A stretch of DNA of 64,000 nt from JAOAPG01 sp963791575 (GTDB lineage: Bacteria > Acidobacteriota > Terriglobia > Terriglobales > Acidobacteriaceae), in NCBI GenBank assembly GCA_963791575.1, contig CAWBSY010000023.1, positions 56,911-120,910 on the forward strand. Reading direction: 5' to 3'. Position numbers and translations under genes: made by a program. Below the pieces are notes generated by a model that saw only the letters and a program-made list of their open reading frames with translations, was not told the DNA's origin and made no database searches. Positions 27,447-36,162 of this stretch are shown in pieces (the stretch's first letter is position 1; the number at the start of each line of letters is the position of its first letter).

Positions 27447-29552
27447 TTACTTCAGAGTCAAGGTCGCGTTGACGTAGCTGAAAGTATCCATGTTTTTGCC
27501 TTGTAGAGCGACGAAGTCAGCGGTCGTTGCGGCGGTTCCAGTACCCGAAAAAGTAAAGTACACCGTCTTGCCGTCCGCACTCGTCCATGCAGCCACTCCA
27601 TTTACTCCCAGACCACCGGCTGTCGCAACGCCGAAATTTCCCCACCCTCCTGTAGGCAGATGGTTGCTGTCTTCGTTTGCGAGATTCACATTGTTGTATG
27701 AGATCACGGTCCAGGGACCCCAGGGGTTCGGCGAATCGTAAAACGAAGTTTGGCCAAGATCACCCGAGACGGCAGGCGATATGTACCGTCCCACTACCGG
27801 ATTGTAGACAGGTTGGCCCAAGCCCTCCGCCATCACCCAGCTTACTCCGCGAGTGTCGGTTTTGTTGGGGTTGCGATCGGAAAAGATCGGCTTGACCAGA
27901 CTGGTGTTAGTGGTCCAGATGGGCTTGCCGTTGTTATCCAGTCCCGCGTAATACTGATACGCGTTTTGAGTCAAAATCGAACCGGAAGGAACTCGCATCA
28001 TGTAAGTATTGGCCGGCGGAACGAAAGCCGGACAACCAGTGTTGCACCAAAAACCAAACGTATTGGGAGTGGCAGTTATGTAGACATAGCCATCCGGATT
28101 CGCAACTGCCTTCCCGTAATTAACAAAAGAGCTGGGACAGAATGCACCTGACGTTGGATTCCCGTTAGCGTCAGCGGCACAAAACTCCCAGTTGGGGCCG
28201 TTGGTTTGCCAGGTGTACGGATTGCCGTCGGAATGCACGATCTCGTAGTGGTTGGGTGCTCCGCCGGTGCCTCCTCCCGAGGGCCAAATGCCGCCGATAG
28301 CGTAGAAATTGGAACCAATGGCGATAATAGAACTGGCTTTACCCTGCAGTTGACTGCTGCTGTAAGGGTGGCTTGAGTGATAGCCGCCATAGACGTTGGA
28401 GAACCGCGTCGAACATTGACCGTTGGCTACATCGGAGGGCCCGGTCAGTTTGGCGATCCCGAAACTGGTTTTGTCCGCAGCCTCAGTTGATCCGGTATCT
28501 AACTGGCCGCACAACCCCCATCCATCTCCAAAGAAGGCGTAGGTATTTCCGTCATTCGCCCACGTCATCGGCCATAAATCACTTCCGTCGCCATTCGGGG
28601 GATTGTCGGCGCCGACCGAAACATCCTCAGTAAATCCGTTGAACTGAAACGCCATAGAAGCAATCTTCGTGCTGGAACAATAGGGGGCATCTCCCAGAGC
28701 TGAAACTGCCGGGGTTGTCACCGGCAAAGTGGCGGAAGATGTCGAGTTCCCTGCTGCATCGAACGCCTTCACTACATAGCTATAAGCTGTGGACGCGGCA
28801 ACTGTAAGATCGGAGTAGTAAAGCGTGGCGTCCGGAACCGTACCAGAGACGGTGGCGATCACGTTCCCTCCCCGGACGATGCGGTAACCAGCCACACCCA
28901 CATTGTCAGTCGACTTGTTCCAATTCAACCCCACGACAATTGCGGAGTTACAAGTGGTCTGCAGCGTGCTGGGCGCGGTGGGAGCCGATGTGTCGGTGGC
29001 CGTCGGGACCACAATGACGGTATACATGCTGTTTTGATTGTTGCCGTTTGCGGGGATGTTACTGCCCAGGGTCACCGTGGCGCCCGCCGGGTACGAATTG
29101 ATAAATACCTCAAAAGGCACAGCCGTGCTTGCTCCGCCCATGACCGTGAGACCAGTGTCCATAAAGTTGGCCGTCAGCCAGGTGGGCCTCACCAGCACTC
29201 GATTGTCATGGGCTACATAAACCGTTGCACTCTGGCCTAAAGTAAAGCTCATGAAAGTTGAGCTTCCGGGAAGAACCGCCTTATCGCCATTAGCGGTCTC
29301 TATATAAGTTTGGTTGAGAAGAACGGAGGGTTCAGGCGAAGCGAATGTATAGCTTCGATCCACATATTGAACGGCACCCACTGCAAATGCCGACGATTGA
29401 ACCGAATATGCCAGGTTTGTGCCCGTTGAATTGTTGACTGTGAGATTGTTCACGAGGCTGGCGGCGGCGAAGGACGAAAGCAACATTATCGCCGTTACGA
29501 ACGTTAGCGAAGCCCACAGGAACGATAGGGAGTTAGGTCTAAAAGAAGTCAC
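27447..29552 (-). CDS. Secreted FN3-containing propeller-like protein (DUF4185-like), copy 1
   Basis: 701 residues with a Sec-type signal peptide (about 10-32). Residues about 33-175 form a beta-rich N-terminal module (VNNLTVNNSTGTNLAYSVQS). Residues about 190-285 form a fibronectin type III domain (APSTLQTTCNSAIVVGLNW, STAYSYVVKAFDAAGNS). Residues about 290-701 carry repeated Gly/Trp/Asp motifs such as SDLWPMTWANDGNTYAFFGDG and SPNPWGPWTVISYN, matching a five-bladed-propeller glycosidase-like fold of the DUF4185 type. The start is GTG 29552 with AAGGAG 8 nt upstream. Operator C, a terminator and the nearby receptor suggest a secreted polysaccharide-binding or cleaving protein. A paralogue lies at 36163. 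The enzymatic role is not proven. Confidence 0.78.
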   Translation of the reverse strand: MTSFRPNSLSFLWASLTFVTAIMLLSSFAAASLVNNLTVNNSTGTNLAYSVQSSAFAVGAVQYVDRSYTFASPEPSVLLNQTYIETANGDKAVLPGSSTFMSFTLGQSATVYVAHDNRVLVRPTWLTANFMDTGLTVMGGASTAVPFEVFINSYPAGATVTLGSNIPANGNNQNSMYTVIVVPTATDTSAPTAPSTLQTTCNSAIVVGLNWNKSTDNVGVAGYRIVRGGNVIATVSGTVPDATLYYSDLTVAASTAYSYVVKAFDAAGNSTSSATLPVTTPAVSALGDAPYCSSTKIASMAFQFNGFTEDVSVGADNPPNGDGSDLWPMTWANDGNTYAFFGDGWGLCGQLDTGSTEAADKTSFGIAKLTGPSDVANGQCSTRFSNVYGGYHSSHPYSSSQLQGKASSIIAIGSNFYAIGGIWPSGGGTGGAPNHYEIVHSDGNPYTWQTNGPNWEFCAADANGNPTSGAFCPSSFVNYGKAVANPDGYVYITATPNTFGFWCNTGCPAFVPPANTYMMRVPSGSILTQNAYQYYAGLDNNGKPIWTTNTSLVKPIFSDRNPNKTDTRGVSWVMAEGLGQPVYNPVVGRYISPAVSGDLGQTSFYDSPNPWGPWTVISYNNVNLANEDSNHLPTGGWGNFGVATAGGLGVNGVAAWTSADGKTVYFTFSGTGTAATTADFVALQGKNMDTFSYVNATLTLK

Positions 29553-29666
29553 AGCGTTCTCCTTGTGTCTATTTGATATTTGGAAACGACACTGTAAGTC
29601 GTTAGCGGGCCAGGCGAAACGAATGTTCAGCTCGATGTTCGATTTGAACGAGCGAATTGGCGATTT

Positions 29667-29682
29667 AGTAAATCGCTTTACT
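29667..29682. promoter_or_regulatory. Triple-centred LacI operator C
   Basis: AGTAAATCGCTTTACT within a longer array with CG centres at 29661-62, 29674-75 and 29687-88, each 13 bp apart. It lies 115 bp upstream of the FN3/propeller gene and between it and the end of lacI. Confidence 0.78.
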
Positions 29683-29766
29683 AAATCGCTTGTAAATAGA
29701 TCACAACTTTGGGCATCCTGTCAAGAGAGAATGATATCGACGGGTGTGGAGGCGTGAACAGAAGTT

Positions 29767-30783
29767 CTATTTGCGCGATTTCTTTTTTGGCGCGGCCGTC
29801 GATTTCCGGACTACCAAATTGGTTTCCACTTGCTGGGGGCTGATTATGCCCTTTGAGCGACGCATTCCCTCGAGAACTTCGAAGCCCAGCCTTCCCAGTT
29901 CCTCCCGCGGAACACGAACGGTTGTCAATGGCGGAGAGGCTAACCGCGCGAAGACGATATCATCGACGCCCACGACGGATACGTCTTCCGGCACGCGAAT
30001 ATTTGCTTCCTGGAGCGCGCTAATCGCGCCAAGCGCTATCAAATCGTTGCCGCAGAGCAATGCCGTGGGCAGTGCAGATTGGTCGAGTAGCGACCTTACC
30101 GCAGACATTCCGCCATCCACACGATAATTGCACTCAACCACATGGTCAGCTCGCAAATCTCGAAGGCCAAGGCTTTCTAAGATTACATCACGAGTTGTGG
30201 CGGCTGAACCAATATGAAGCGGTCCCGAAATAACTCCGAACTTCCGGTGCCCCAAAGCAATCAGATGATCAATTGCCTGAAGGATTCCTTTTGAGAAGTT
30301 AATCTCAATTTTCCGGGCGCGGGGGGAATTTGGTCCCACACTTAAAAGGACGACGGGAATGCGCCGGCTCGCCAATGCCTTCAGCTGTTCTTCACCAAAG
30401 GTCGATGTCATGATTGCAACGCCTCGAACGCCCTCTCCCAACATCTTACTTACCGCTGCTTCCATGCGCTCTGGCTGATATTCGGTGTTGCAGAGCAGCA
30501 GTTCCAAACCGCGAACTGATGCAGCGGTTTCAAAACCCTTGATGACATCGGGAAAGAAGGGATTGGCGATCTCAGAAATGATCAAACCTACATAGTTACT
30601 TCGGCCTCTGGCCAAACGTCGAGCGTGCACGTTCACATGGTAGTTGAGGTCTTGCGCAGCGGCCCAAACCCGCTTACTGGTTGCGGGAGAAATGGAGCTA
30701 CTGCGTTTTTTGTTCAGTACAAATGAAACGGTACTCAGCGATACACCGGCCCGCTCCGCAACGTCTTTCATCTGCACTACCAT
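29767..30783 (-). CDS. LacI/GalR family regulator, probable master of the galactoside regulon
   Basis: 338-residue repressor. The helix-turn-helix is MKDVAERAGVSLSTVSFVLN (about 5-24), followed by the hinge (about 45-60) with RRLARGRSNYVGL, then the ligand-binding domain (about 60-325) with the usual VPEDVSVVGVDDI and LASPPLTTVRVPREELG. The ATG at 30783 begins only four residues before the HTH, as is normal. Five composite operators (18938, 27081, 29667, 30863, 35726) surround this gene and no other LacI gene is nearby, so I infer that it binds them. Operator D is 80 bp upstream of its own start, implying autoregulation. The inducer is probably an alpha-galactoside or galactosamine derivative. 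Confidence 0.92.
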   Translation of the reverse strand: MVVQMKDVAERAGVSLSTVSFVLNKKRSSSISPATSKRVWAAAQDLNYHVNVHARRLARGRSNYVGLIISEIANPFFPDVIKGFETAASVRGLELLLCNTEYQPERMEAAVSKMLGEGVRGVAIMTSTFGEEQLKALASRRIPVVLLSVGPNSPRARKIEINFSKGILQAIDHLIALGHRKFGVISGPLHIGSAATTRDVILESLGLRDLRADHVVECNYRVDGGMSAVRSLLDQSALPTALLCGNDLIALGAISALQEANIRVPEDVSVVGVDDIVFARLASPPLTTVRVPREELGRLGFEVLEGMRRSKGIISPQQVETNLVVRKSTAAPKKKSRK

Positions 30784-30862
30784 AATTTTCCCAATTCCTG
30801 GAATGACACGGTTGCGGCTGTTTACTTGATGATGGTAAACCGAGCAGTCTTATAGTCGTTTT

Positions 30863-30878
30863 ACTAAAGCGATTTACA
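30863..30878. promoter_or_regulatory. Composite LacI operator D, upstream of the lacI gene
   Basis: ACTAAAGCGATTTACA with the core CGTTTTACTAAAGCG overlapping it; CG centres at 30857-58 and 30870-71, 13 bp apart. It is the least symmetric copy, which fits weaker autoregulation. Confidence 0.68.
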
Positions 30879-31072
30879 AGGCGAAATTTCCCGAAAGACA
30901 CAACAAAGTAGCACAGGCTGTATGCAGACGCAACCAATCAGCATGCCTTGCCGCGTTATGCATCCCGTTCAGTGGATCATTGTGTATTACGAGCCTGATG
31001 ACATCACACTAATGTTGTTTGGCAGATTTGTGCAAACCATTTCTAAATAAGGCCCGAGAGCGTTTGTTGAAT

Positions 31073-33460
31073 CTACTTTACAACCGTTTTCGAAAAACCA
31101 ATTTCCCATCTCACAGGTTCAGGTTGTCCTTCAAAGCTGATCATCAATGAATCACCATCCACAATCTGTCGCGCAGGGATCTCACGACTTCCTTTTGCAG
31201 CTACTCTCAAGTTGAAGACTTTAATTCCCTTTGGGATATAGAACCAGAGTGTGTAAGCCTGGCCTGGTACCGACTCGGAGGTTCCAGATAGTGTGGATTT
31301 GGCTTCATCCCATTCCTGATCCAAAATCGAATAGGTACCAGTGATGTGGCGAGAATTCCCTATTAACTGTGGACGATTCAACGCGGGGTGAATCAATAAC
31401 ACTCGCGTATCGTGCGGTTCGATCTTGACCTCCAGGTCATTGGTAAACACACCGAGAAGTTTTTGGTTCCAAAAGTCGAACACTATATATGAAGAGGTTG
31501 GATCAACGCCAAGCTTGCCTGCGAACGAAATTTTTCTCGTCGCGGCCTCGGAGCGCCAGTTGGGTAAGCCCACAACATCGTAAGTCTCCGGCTTCGCGCT
31601 GACTTTCAAGTCGAGTATTTCGGGATAATTGTGGATGTAAGCGTCGGGCTGGATGTAGCGGAATTCAGTATCCCTGGCTTTCGTGCCGCGGCTGAAAAGG
31701 TCGAGCGGCAGTATGGGCATGGTGGGCATGGTTTGCTGCAACAGCTTGAGTCTTTCCTCGGGAAGATCCATCATCACATTGCCCACTGGGTAGGCGACGC
31801 CCGTCAAAGAGATGAGGCTGACTAGGGTGCGAGCTTCTGCGTCGGTAACTCCGACCCCGGTAGATGGATTTTCGCGAGTGGAAATCTCTCTTAGCAATGC
31901 CGGCGTCCGCTTGCCTTTCGCCTCCTCCAAAGTCATGCGTCTGCCGAGTTCCACTCCTTCTCCCGGCATTACGTACGCAAAAATATGATTAAAGAAGGCG
32001 TTGGCATTGATCGAACTGAAAAGTGGATACATCCCTTGAAAATTGTTATACAGGTCGTGACCATTGAAATAAGAGTTGAAATAACCGATCCCGTTAAGTG
32101 GCATCCCAGCTGGGCATCCTTCGAGAAATACGTGAGGCCCGGTGGTATCGCGGATTACTTTCATCCGGTCGCGGTAGGCGAGAACAGGATCTAGCGATGG
32201 ATCATAGAGTCGTTGCCGGTTCAACTCGGGCATGGTCTGAGGAATTGAACCCTCACCATCAAATTTGTAATATTCGAAGCCCCAGCCCCCCAAGGTGGTG
32301 AAGAGCTTTTTGAGAAAATCCAAAACTTCAGGGTTAGTGGAATCAAGAACCGGTGTTAGATAGTCGGGAACAAAGTCGCCCTCATTCGAGCGCACATACC
32401 ACTCTGGATGTTTATCTAGCACGCCCGCATAGGAATTCGGTACGAGCCACAACCCGGCGCGCATTCCTTTGGATCTTATGTAGCTTGTTAGCCACTGAGG
32501 TCCGTGTGGAAACTTCGATTTGTCCCAGTTTTCAATCCAATAGTGCTCTCCATTTTTGCCACGATCGTATCCATCATCTAACTGTACAATTTGGAATCCG
32601 AAAGGCTTGAGGTTCTTTGCCAACCAGTCTGTGTTCTGAACGATGTCATTCTCTGTGACATCTCCGTAATACCCTGTCCAGCTCGACCAAACCATGGGAG
32701 CGACATTGAAGTAGGTATCATCCAGTGGAGCATAGAACGGCGCTCCTAGAATTTTCGTGTAATAGTCTGGGAGCAAGCGGATATACGAATTACCGGGAAC
32801 CGGCATTCTCACATCCAATAGATTTTCATCCTGCTCGGCGCGCCGCAGCGTCGTCTCTCCTGAGAATTGAATTACGGTATCGACCTTGCGGTCGAAAAGC
32901 GCGTGAAAACTTGTTCCCGATACTAACCCTAAAGCAAAGTACATAACCTCCGAATTTTTCTGGGGAAGAAACGACTGGCGGCGGGTTTCATTTCCACCAA
33001 AATTGATCATAGCTTCGTTCGTTCCCGCCCAATCGACAGGAAAGCCCGCTGGATCAAGAGTGCGTACAGGTAGTCGATTCAGTGGCGCAGGCGTCTTGGC
33101 AGTGAGAATGCCTCTGATAAATGTGCTCGATATTTTTACCGTGTCGTGATCAATCTCAAGTGTCCAGGCGCCAATCGGATGGCTCGTATGTATGGTCAAC
33201 AAAGATTGATTATTCTGCTCGACAGACCAGTCGGTGATGGGAAGAAGTCCATGATCGCCTTCATCTTCACCTTGGAGATTGATACGGACATCCTGCAAGA
33301 CTGCGCCTAATGTTTTCTGAGAGATGTTAAGCGTGTGTTCTCGTGGGTTAGCAGTAATAGTCCAACCTTGACTACTAATGGTGACTGGGGCTTCTGCCGT
33401 GGCATTGTGGCTCACAACCATGATCAAAATCGATAGAATTATCGGTAACCTCTTATCCAC
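31073..33460 (-). CDS. Secreted alpha-galactosidase-like enzyme (GH36/melibiase clan)
   Basis: 795 residues with signal peptide MDKRLPIILSILIMVVSHNA. Residues about 30-240 form a beta-sandwich N-terminal domain. The TIM barrel (about 255-590) carries IVQLDDGYDRG, GMRAGLWLVPNSYAG and WGFEYYKFDGEGS, with the catalytic nucleophile Asp in KFD as in clan GH-D enzymes, then FLEGCPAG, where the acid/base region lies. A C-terminal beta-domain follows. The likely activity is removal of alpha-linked galactose or a related residue in the periplasm. It is the last gene of the leftward SIS-EamA-GH operon and begins at GTG 33460, with GGAGG a few bases upstream. Alpha-N-acetylgalactosaminidase is an alternative. 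Confidence 0.82.
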   Translation of the reverse strand: MDKRLPIILSILIMVVSHNATAEAPVTISSQGWTITANPREHTLNISQKTLGAVLQDVRINLQGEDEGDHGLLPITDWSVEQNNQSLLTIHTSHPIGAWTLEIDHDTVKISSTFIRGILTAKTPAPLNRLPVRTLDPAGFPVDWAGTNEAMINFGGNETRRQSFLPQKNSEVMYFALGLVSGTSFHALFDRKVDTVIQFSGETTLRRAEQDENLLDVRMPVPGNSYIRLLPDYYTKILGAPFYAPLDDTYFNVAPMVWSSWTGYYGDVTENDIVQNTDWLAKNLKPFGFQIVQLDDGYDRGKNGEHYWIENWDKSKFPHGPQWLTSYIRSKGMRAGLWLVPNSYAGVLDKHPEWYVRSNEGDFVPDYLTPVLDSTNPEVLDFLKKLFTTLGGWGFEYYKFDGEGSIPQTMPELNRQRLYDPSLDPVLAYRDRMKVIRDTTGPHVFLEGCPAGMPLNGIGYFNSYFNGHDLYNNFQGMYPLFSSINANAFFNHIFAYVMPGEGVELGRRMTLEEAKGKRTPALLREISTRENPSTGVGVTDAEARTLVSLISLTGVAYPVGNVMMDLPEERLKLLQQTMPTMPILPLDLFSRGTKARDTEFRYIQPDAYIHNYPEILDLKVSAKPETYDVVGLPNWRSEAATRKISFAGKLGVDPTSSYIVFDFWNQKLLGVFTNDLEVKIEPHDTRVLLIHPALNRPQLIGNSRHITGTYSILDQEWDEAKSTLSGTSESVPGQAYTLWFYIPKGIKVFNLRVAAKGSREIPARQIVDGDSLMISFEGQPEPVRWEIGFSKTVVK

Positions 33461-33501
33461 TTACCCTCCATTGGCTAAGTCAATCTTCGTCTTCGCTGAA
33501 C

Positions 33502-34413
33502 TCATTCTTCTTGCGCGGAGTTAGTGCTGTGTATTACCTCGTCGAATGCCATCATGAAAATGGCAACAAGAGCTAAAAAAAGACCAACGAAATTGTAAGT
33601 ACTCGGAACACGGTGATAGATGAAAAGCGATAACACAATCGTGACCATCGGGAACAGGCCATTGATCATGGGAACCACGATAATTGCCTTTCCCAGTCGA
33701 ATAGCGTAAATGATCAGTAACGCTCCGATAGAATTCAGTAATTGCAGTGAACCACTCAGAAAAAACCCCGACAGTCCCCAATTAATGGGTACGGAAAAAT
33801 CTGTCATCAGCAAAGCTATAGGGCATAACAAAACCGCTGTGACTGCCATATAGAAAAATAGCCCCTCGGAACTGATAGAGTTCGCGGATGATTTCATGAA
33901 GTATGCTTGCAATCCCCACATAAAGAATATTGAGATCGTCAGTCCCAACCACGTGTAGCCATGAACGGGACTATTTCCGGACTCCTGCAGCGAGAGAAAG
34001 AAGATCGCCAGTAGGGACAAGCCGATCCCGATGGTGGCTAAGGCATGAGTACGCTCTCGTAGCAAAGTTGCCGAAAGCAGAATTGTTACAACCGGGGACA
34101 AGCAAATAATCGGGAAAATTATATAAGCAGGTCCCCTAGTTAAGGTCCAGAACAAAAGAAGTTGTCCTGCCGCTCCTGAAAATCCCACAGCAGAACCGTA
34201 TAGAACTGACCGGAGATCGAAAGGAAATTTCCAATGGATATTTCTGAGCGCGAAGAGAGCGAGCAATGCCATGGTGAAAGACCACACCACATAGCCAAGC
34301 GTGGGAGGAAACCTGGGATAGACCCACTTCTCTGGAATTTCAATCAAGGCTCCCCAAACGCCCCACAACAATGGCACGATCACTGCCAAGAGCAGCCAGC
34401 GAGGAATGTTCAT
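33502..34413 (-). CDS. EamA/DMT-type transporter
   Basis: 303-residue inner-membrane protein with about 10 hydrophobic segments and the internal duplication typical of the drug/metabolite transporter superfamily. The first half starts IPRWLLLAVIVPLLWGVWGALIE and the second half includes TWLGLTISIFFMWGLQAYFMK. Its ATG overlaps the stop codon of the SIS gene in an ATGA arrangement, so translation is coupled. It precedes the alpha-galactosidase gene by 41 bp. The transported compound is unknown; import of a sugar released in the periplasm is the contextual guess, as some DMT members carry sugars. Confidence 0.85.
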   Translation of the reverse strand: MNIPRWLLLAVIVPLLWGVWGALIEIPEKWVYPRFPPTLGYVVWSFTMALLALFALRNIHWKFPFDLRSVLYGSAVGFSGAAGQLLLFWTLTRGPAYIIFPIICLSPVVTILLSATLLRERTHALATIGIGLSLLAIFFLSLQESGNSPVHGYTWLGLTISIFFMWGLQAYFMKSSANSISSEGLFFYMAVTAVLLCPIALLMTDFSVPINWGLSGFFLSGSLQLLNSIGALLIIYAIRLGKAIIVVPMINGLFPMVTIVLSLFIYHRVPSTYNFVGLFLALVAIFMMAFDEVIHSTNSAQEE

Positions 34414-35501
34414 CCGCTATATTCCGCCCTCGCTACTTCTTGGAACTGGCTGTTAGAGCGAATGAGTCCTCCCTCTTCTTCAACAATGTATGGGCAAATG
34501 CGAAACGTATCGCAATCTTGATTCCCTAAGTACGCAAGGCGTTCCGCCGCGACCTGTATGGGGATAATGTCGATCAAAAACTGCCATTCCGGTGGGATAG
34601 AAGGAATTTTTAGTACCAAATCGCTGGCATTGGCCGGAATGTCTTGACCGATTAAAAGCACCTTCACTCCGAATCTTCTGAGATCTTGAGCCAGCGCTAA
34701 GTCCTCAGAACGCATCCTCTCTCGATCAATCCACAATCCAACTCGAAAGCCTTCACGAATAACCTCCTGTGGACCGTGACGAAACCCACCAGTCGGCATT
34801 GCTGAAGCTGGTACTTTGGCTGCTTCTTCCCAAAGAAGTCGGCCCTCATGGCAACTGGCCACACTGGCTCCTCGGCCGAGGAAATAAGCGGCAACCTGAG
34901 GATGAGGCCATGCGCTCTCTACGATTTGCTCCTGCCATGAAGCAATAGTCGTTTCTGCTGCTGAGAGAGACCTCTCAAGTTGCGTCACCAATGAATCATC
35001 GAGCTTCCCATCAGCTGCACACGCTAAAAGAGCTCCCGTCATAGCCAAAGCCGAATACATGGAAATTGAAACCTGATGATCGAAAGTCGCCATTAACTTT
35101 AGTACGATATCCGCCCTTAAGGCCAAGGGGCTGTCAGGAGTGTTTGTAATTGCGATGATTTTTGCTTTGCTGGCGGCAAACTTATCCAGGAGTCGAACGA
35201 TTTCGGTGCTCTTGCCGCTTCTCGATAAAACAATTACAGCTGCATTTCTCGGAATTTCCGCGAAATGCAATAACTCCGAAGCGTCGCATAACAAAGCTGG
35301 TCGACTGGCGGCATTAAAAAACGATAGGACCGCCAAACCCGCGTTCCAGCTGCTACCGATACCGACGATATAGGTGTGTGCAGATTCTCTAAGAATTCGC
35401 GCGGCTTCTTCCACCGCAGTCCTTCCATTCCCAAAAGTGTAAGCCAATGACTTTGCAAGTTCGTTTGGTTCTCTCAATATGTCGTCAAATAGCTTTGTCA
35501 T
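34410..35501 (-). CDS. SIS-domain sugar isomerase/deaminase (GlmS/FrlB/AgaS-like)
   Basis: 363 residues with two sugar-isomerase (SIS) domains, about 30-165 and 195-335. SIS motifs include YIVGIGSSWNAGLAVLSFF and VIVLSRSGKSTEIVRLLDKF (phosphosugar-binding Ser/Thr). FRHGPQEVIREGFRVG matches the catalytic Glu/His-rich loop of GlmS-like isomerases. There is no N-terminal glutaminase domain, so it resembles FrlB deglycase or AgaS deaminase rather than GlmS. It is the first gene of the operon and has operator E 225 bp upstream. It probably isomerises or deaminates the phosphosugar from the hydrolase and transporter products, for example galactosamine- or fructosamine-6-phosphate. Confidence 0.85.
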   Translation of the reverse strand: MTKLFDDILREPNELAKSLAYTFGNGRTAVEEAARILRESAHTYIVGIGSSWNAGLAVLSFFNAASRPALLCDASELLHFAEIPRNAAVIVLSRSGKSTEIVRLLDKFAASKAKIIAITNTPDSPLALRADIVLKLMATFDHQVSISMYSALAMTGALLACAADGKLDDSLVTQLERSLSAAETTIASWQEQIVESAWPHPQVAAYFLGRGASVASCHEGRLLWEEAAKVPASAMPTGGFRHGPQEVIREGFRVGLWIDRERMRSEDLALAQDLRRFGVKVLLIGQDIPANASDLVLKIPSIPPEWQFLIDIIPIQVAAERLAYLGNQDCDTFRICPYIVEEEGGLIRSNSQFQEVARAEYSG

Positions 35502-35725
35502 CTCAAACCCTTTGCAATCGATCGAGTTGGACCCGACGTGCTAAAGAAACTGCGCTTGAATTCCTCCCGGGCAGCTCAGGCTAATGAGCAACGATGCCGA
35601 TAATTTCTTCGAGTGGTTAAATTCGGGGTGCACATTGCCGGTTACGACTGAGTCCGTACACATATCGGAACATGAAGCCGATCTTGCGTCATGTTGGTAT
35701 CTGTTAATACGGTGCAATGCTGGAA

Positions 35726-35741
35726 AGTAAAACGCTTTACT
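35726..35741. promoter_or_regulatory. Composite LacI operator E, upstream of the SIS-EamA-GH operon
   Basis: AGTAAAACGCTTTACT; it also contains the perfect odd palindrome AACGCTTTACTAAAGCGTT (35731-35749). CG centres are at 35733-34 and 35746-47, 13 bp apart. Confidence 0.78.
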
Positions 35742-35915
35742 AAAGCGTTCGTAGTGGATCACATGGTCCTTTGTTTTGTCAAGAGCTTACATTCCAATCC
35801 GTCCCTTGGATGAGTTCCTGCTTCAGCTACTTAAATATTGCATGCGCTTCCAACACAAAATTTGAAAATACTTGACGGGAGAGGCTCGGAAGCGTAGCCT
35901 CCAGGCCATCGGTAA

Positions 35916-35929
35916 TGTAATCGATTGCA
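35916..35929. promoter_or_regulatory. LacI-type operator candidate TGTAATCGATTGCA
   Basis: Thirteen of 14 bases match the palindrome at 14658. It lies 234 bp upstream of propeller protein 2, with a weaker AATCGTT-centred element 75 bp further on. The same pairing of strong and weak elements occurs at the 14.5-kb locus. Confidence 0.5.
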
Positions 35930-36162
35930 TAATACGCTAGGACAAATGCGGTAAATTAAGATGATTACACAATTTAATAATATCTTATTGCGTAATCGTT
36001 ATCATAATCCGCGTGGCTTTTTTCGTGTAGAACGCGACCGAGACAGCTCCTAAGCGTGTGTTTCCCGCGCCCGATGCGGAACTTGTAGCGTTGGATTCGG
36101 TGGAATAGAGCTTGTCAGCAGACGATCTCATTGCTCGAAATTTTGCTTCCTGGAGAAACAAG

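Larger units (their letters stand above)
35502..36162. promoter_or_regulatory. Divergent promoter region: SIS operon (left) and propeller protein 2 (right)
   Basis: 661 bp with two different operator families: operator E at 35726-35741 for the SIS operon, and TGTAATCGATTGCA at 35916-35929 plus a weaker TAATCGTTATCATAA near 35993 for the rightward gene. No small gene is visible. Confidence 0.55.
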
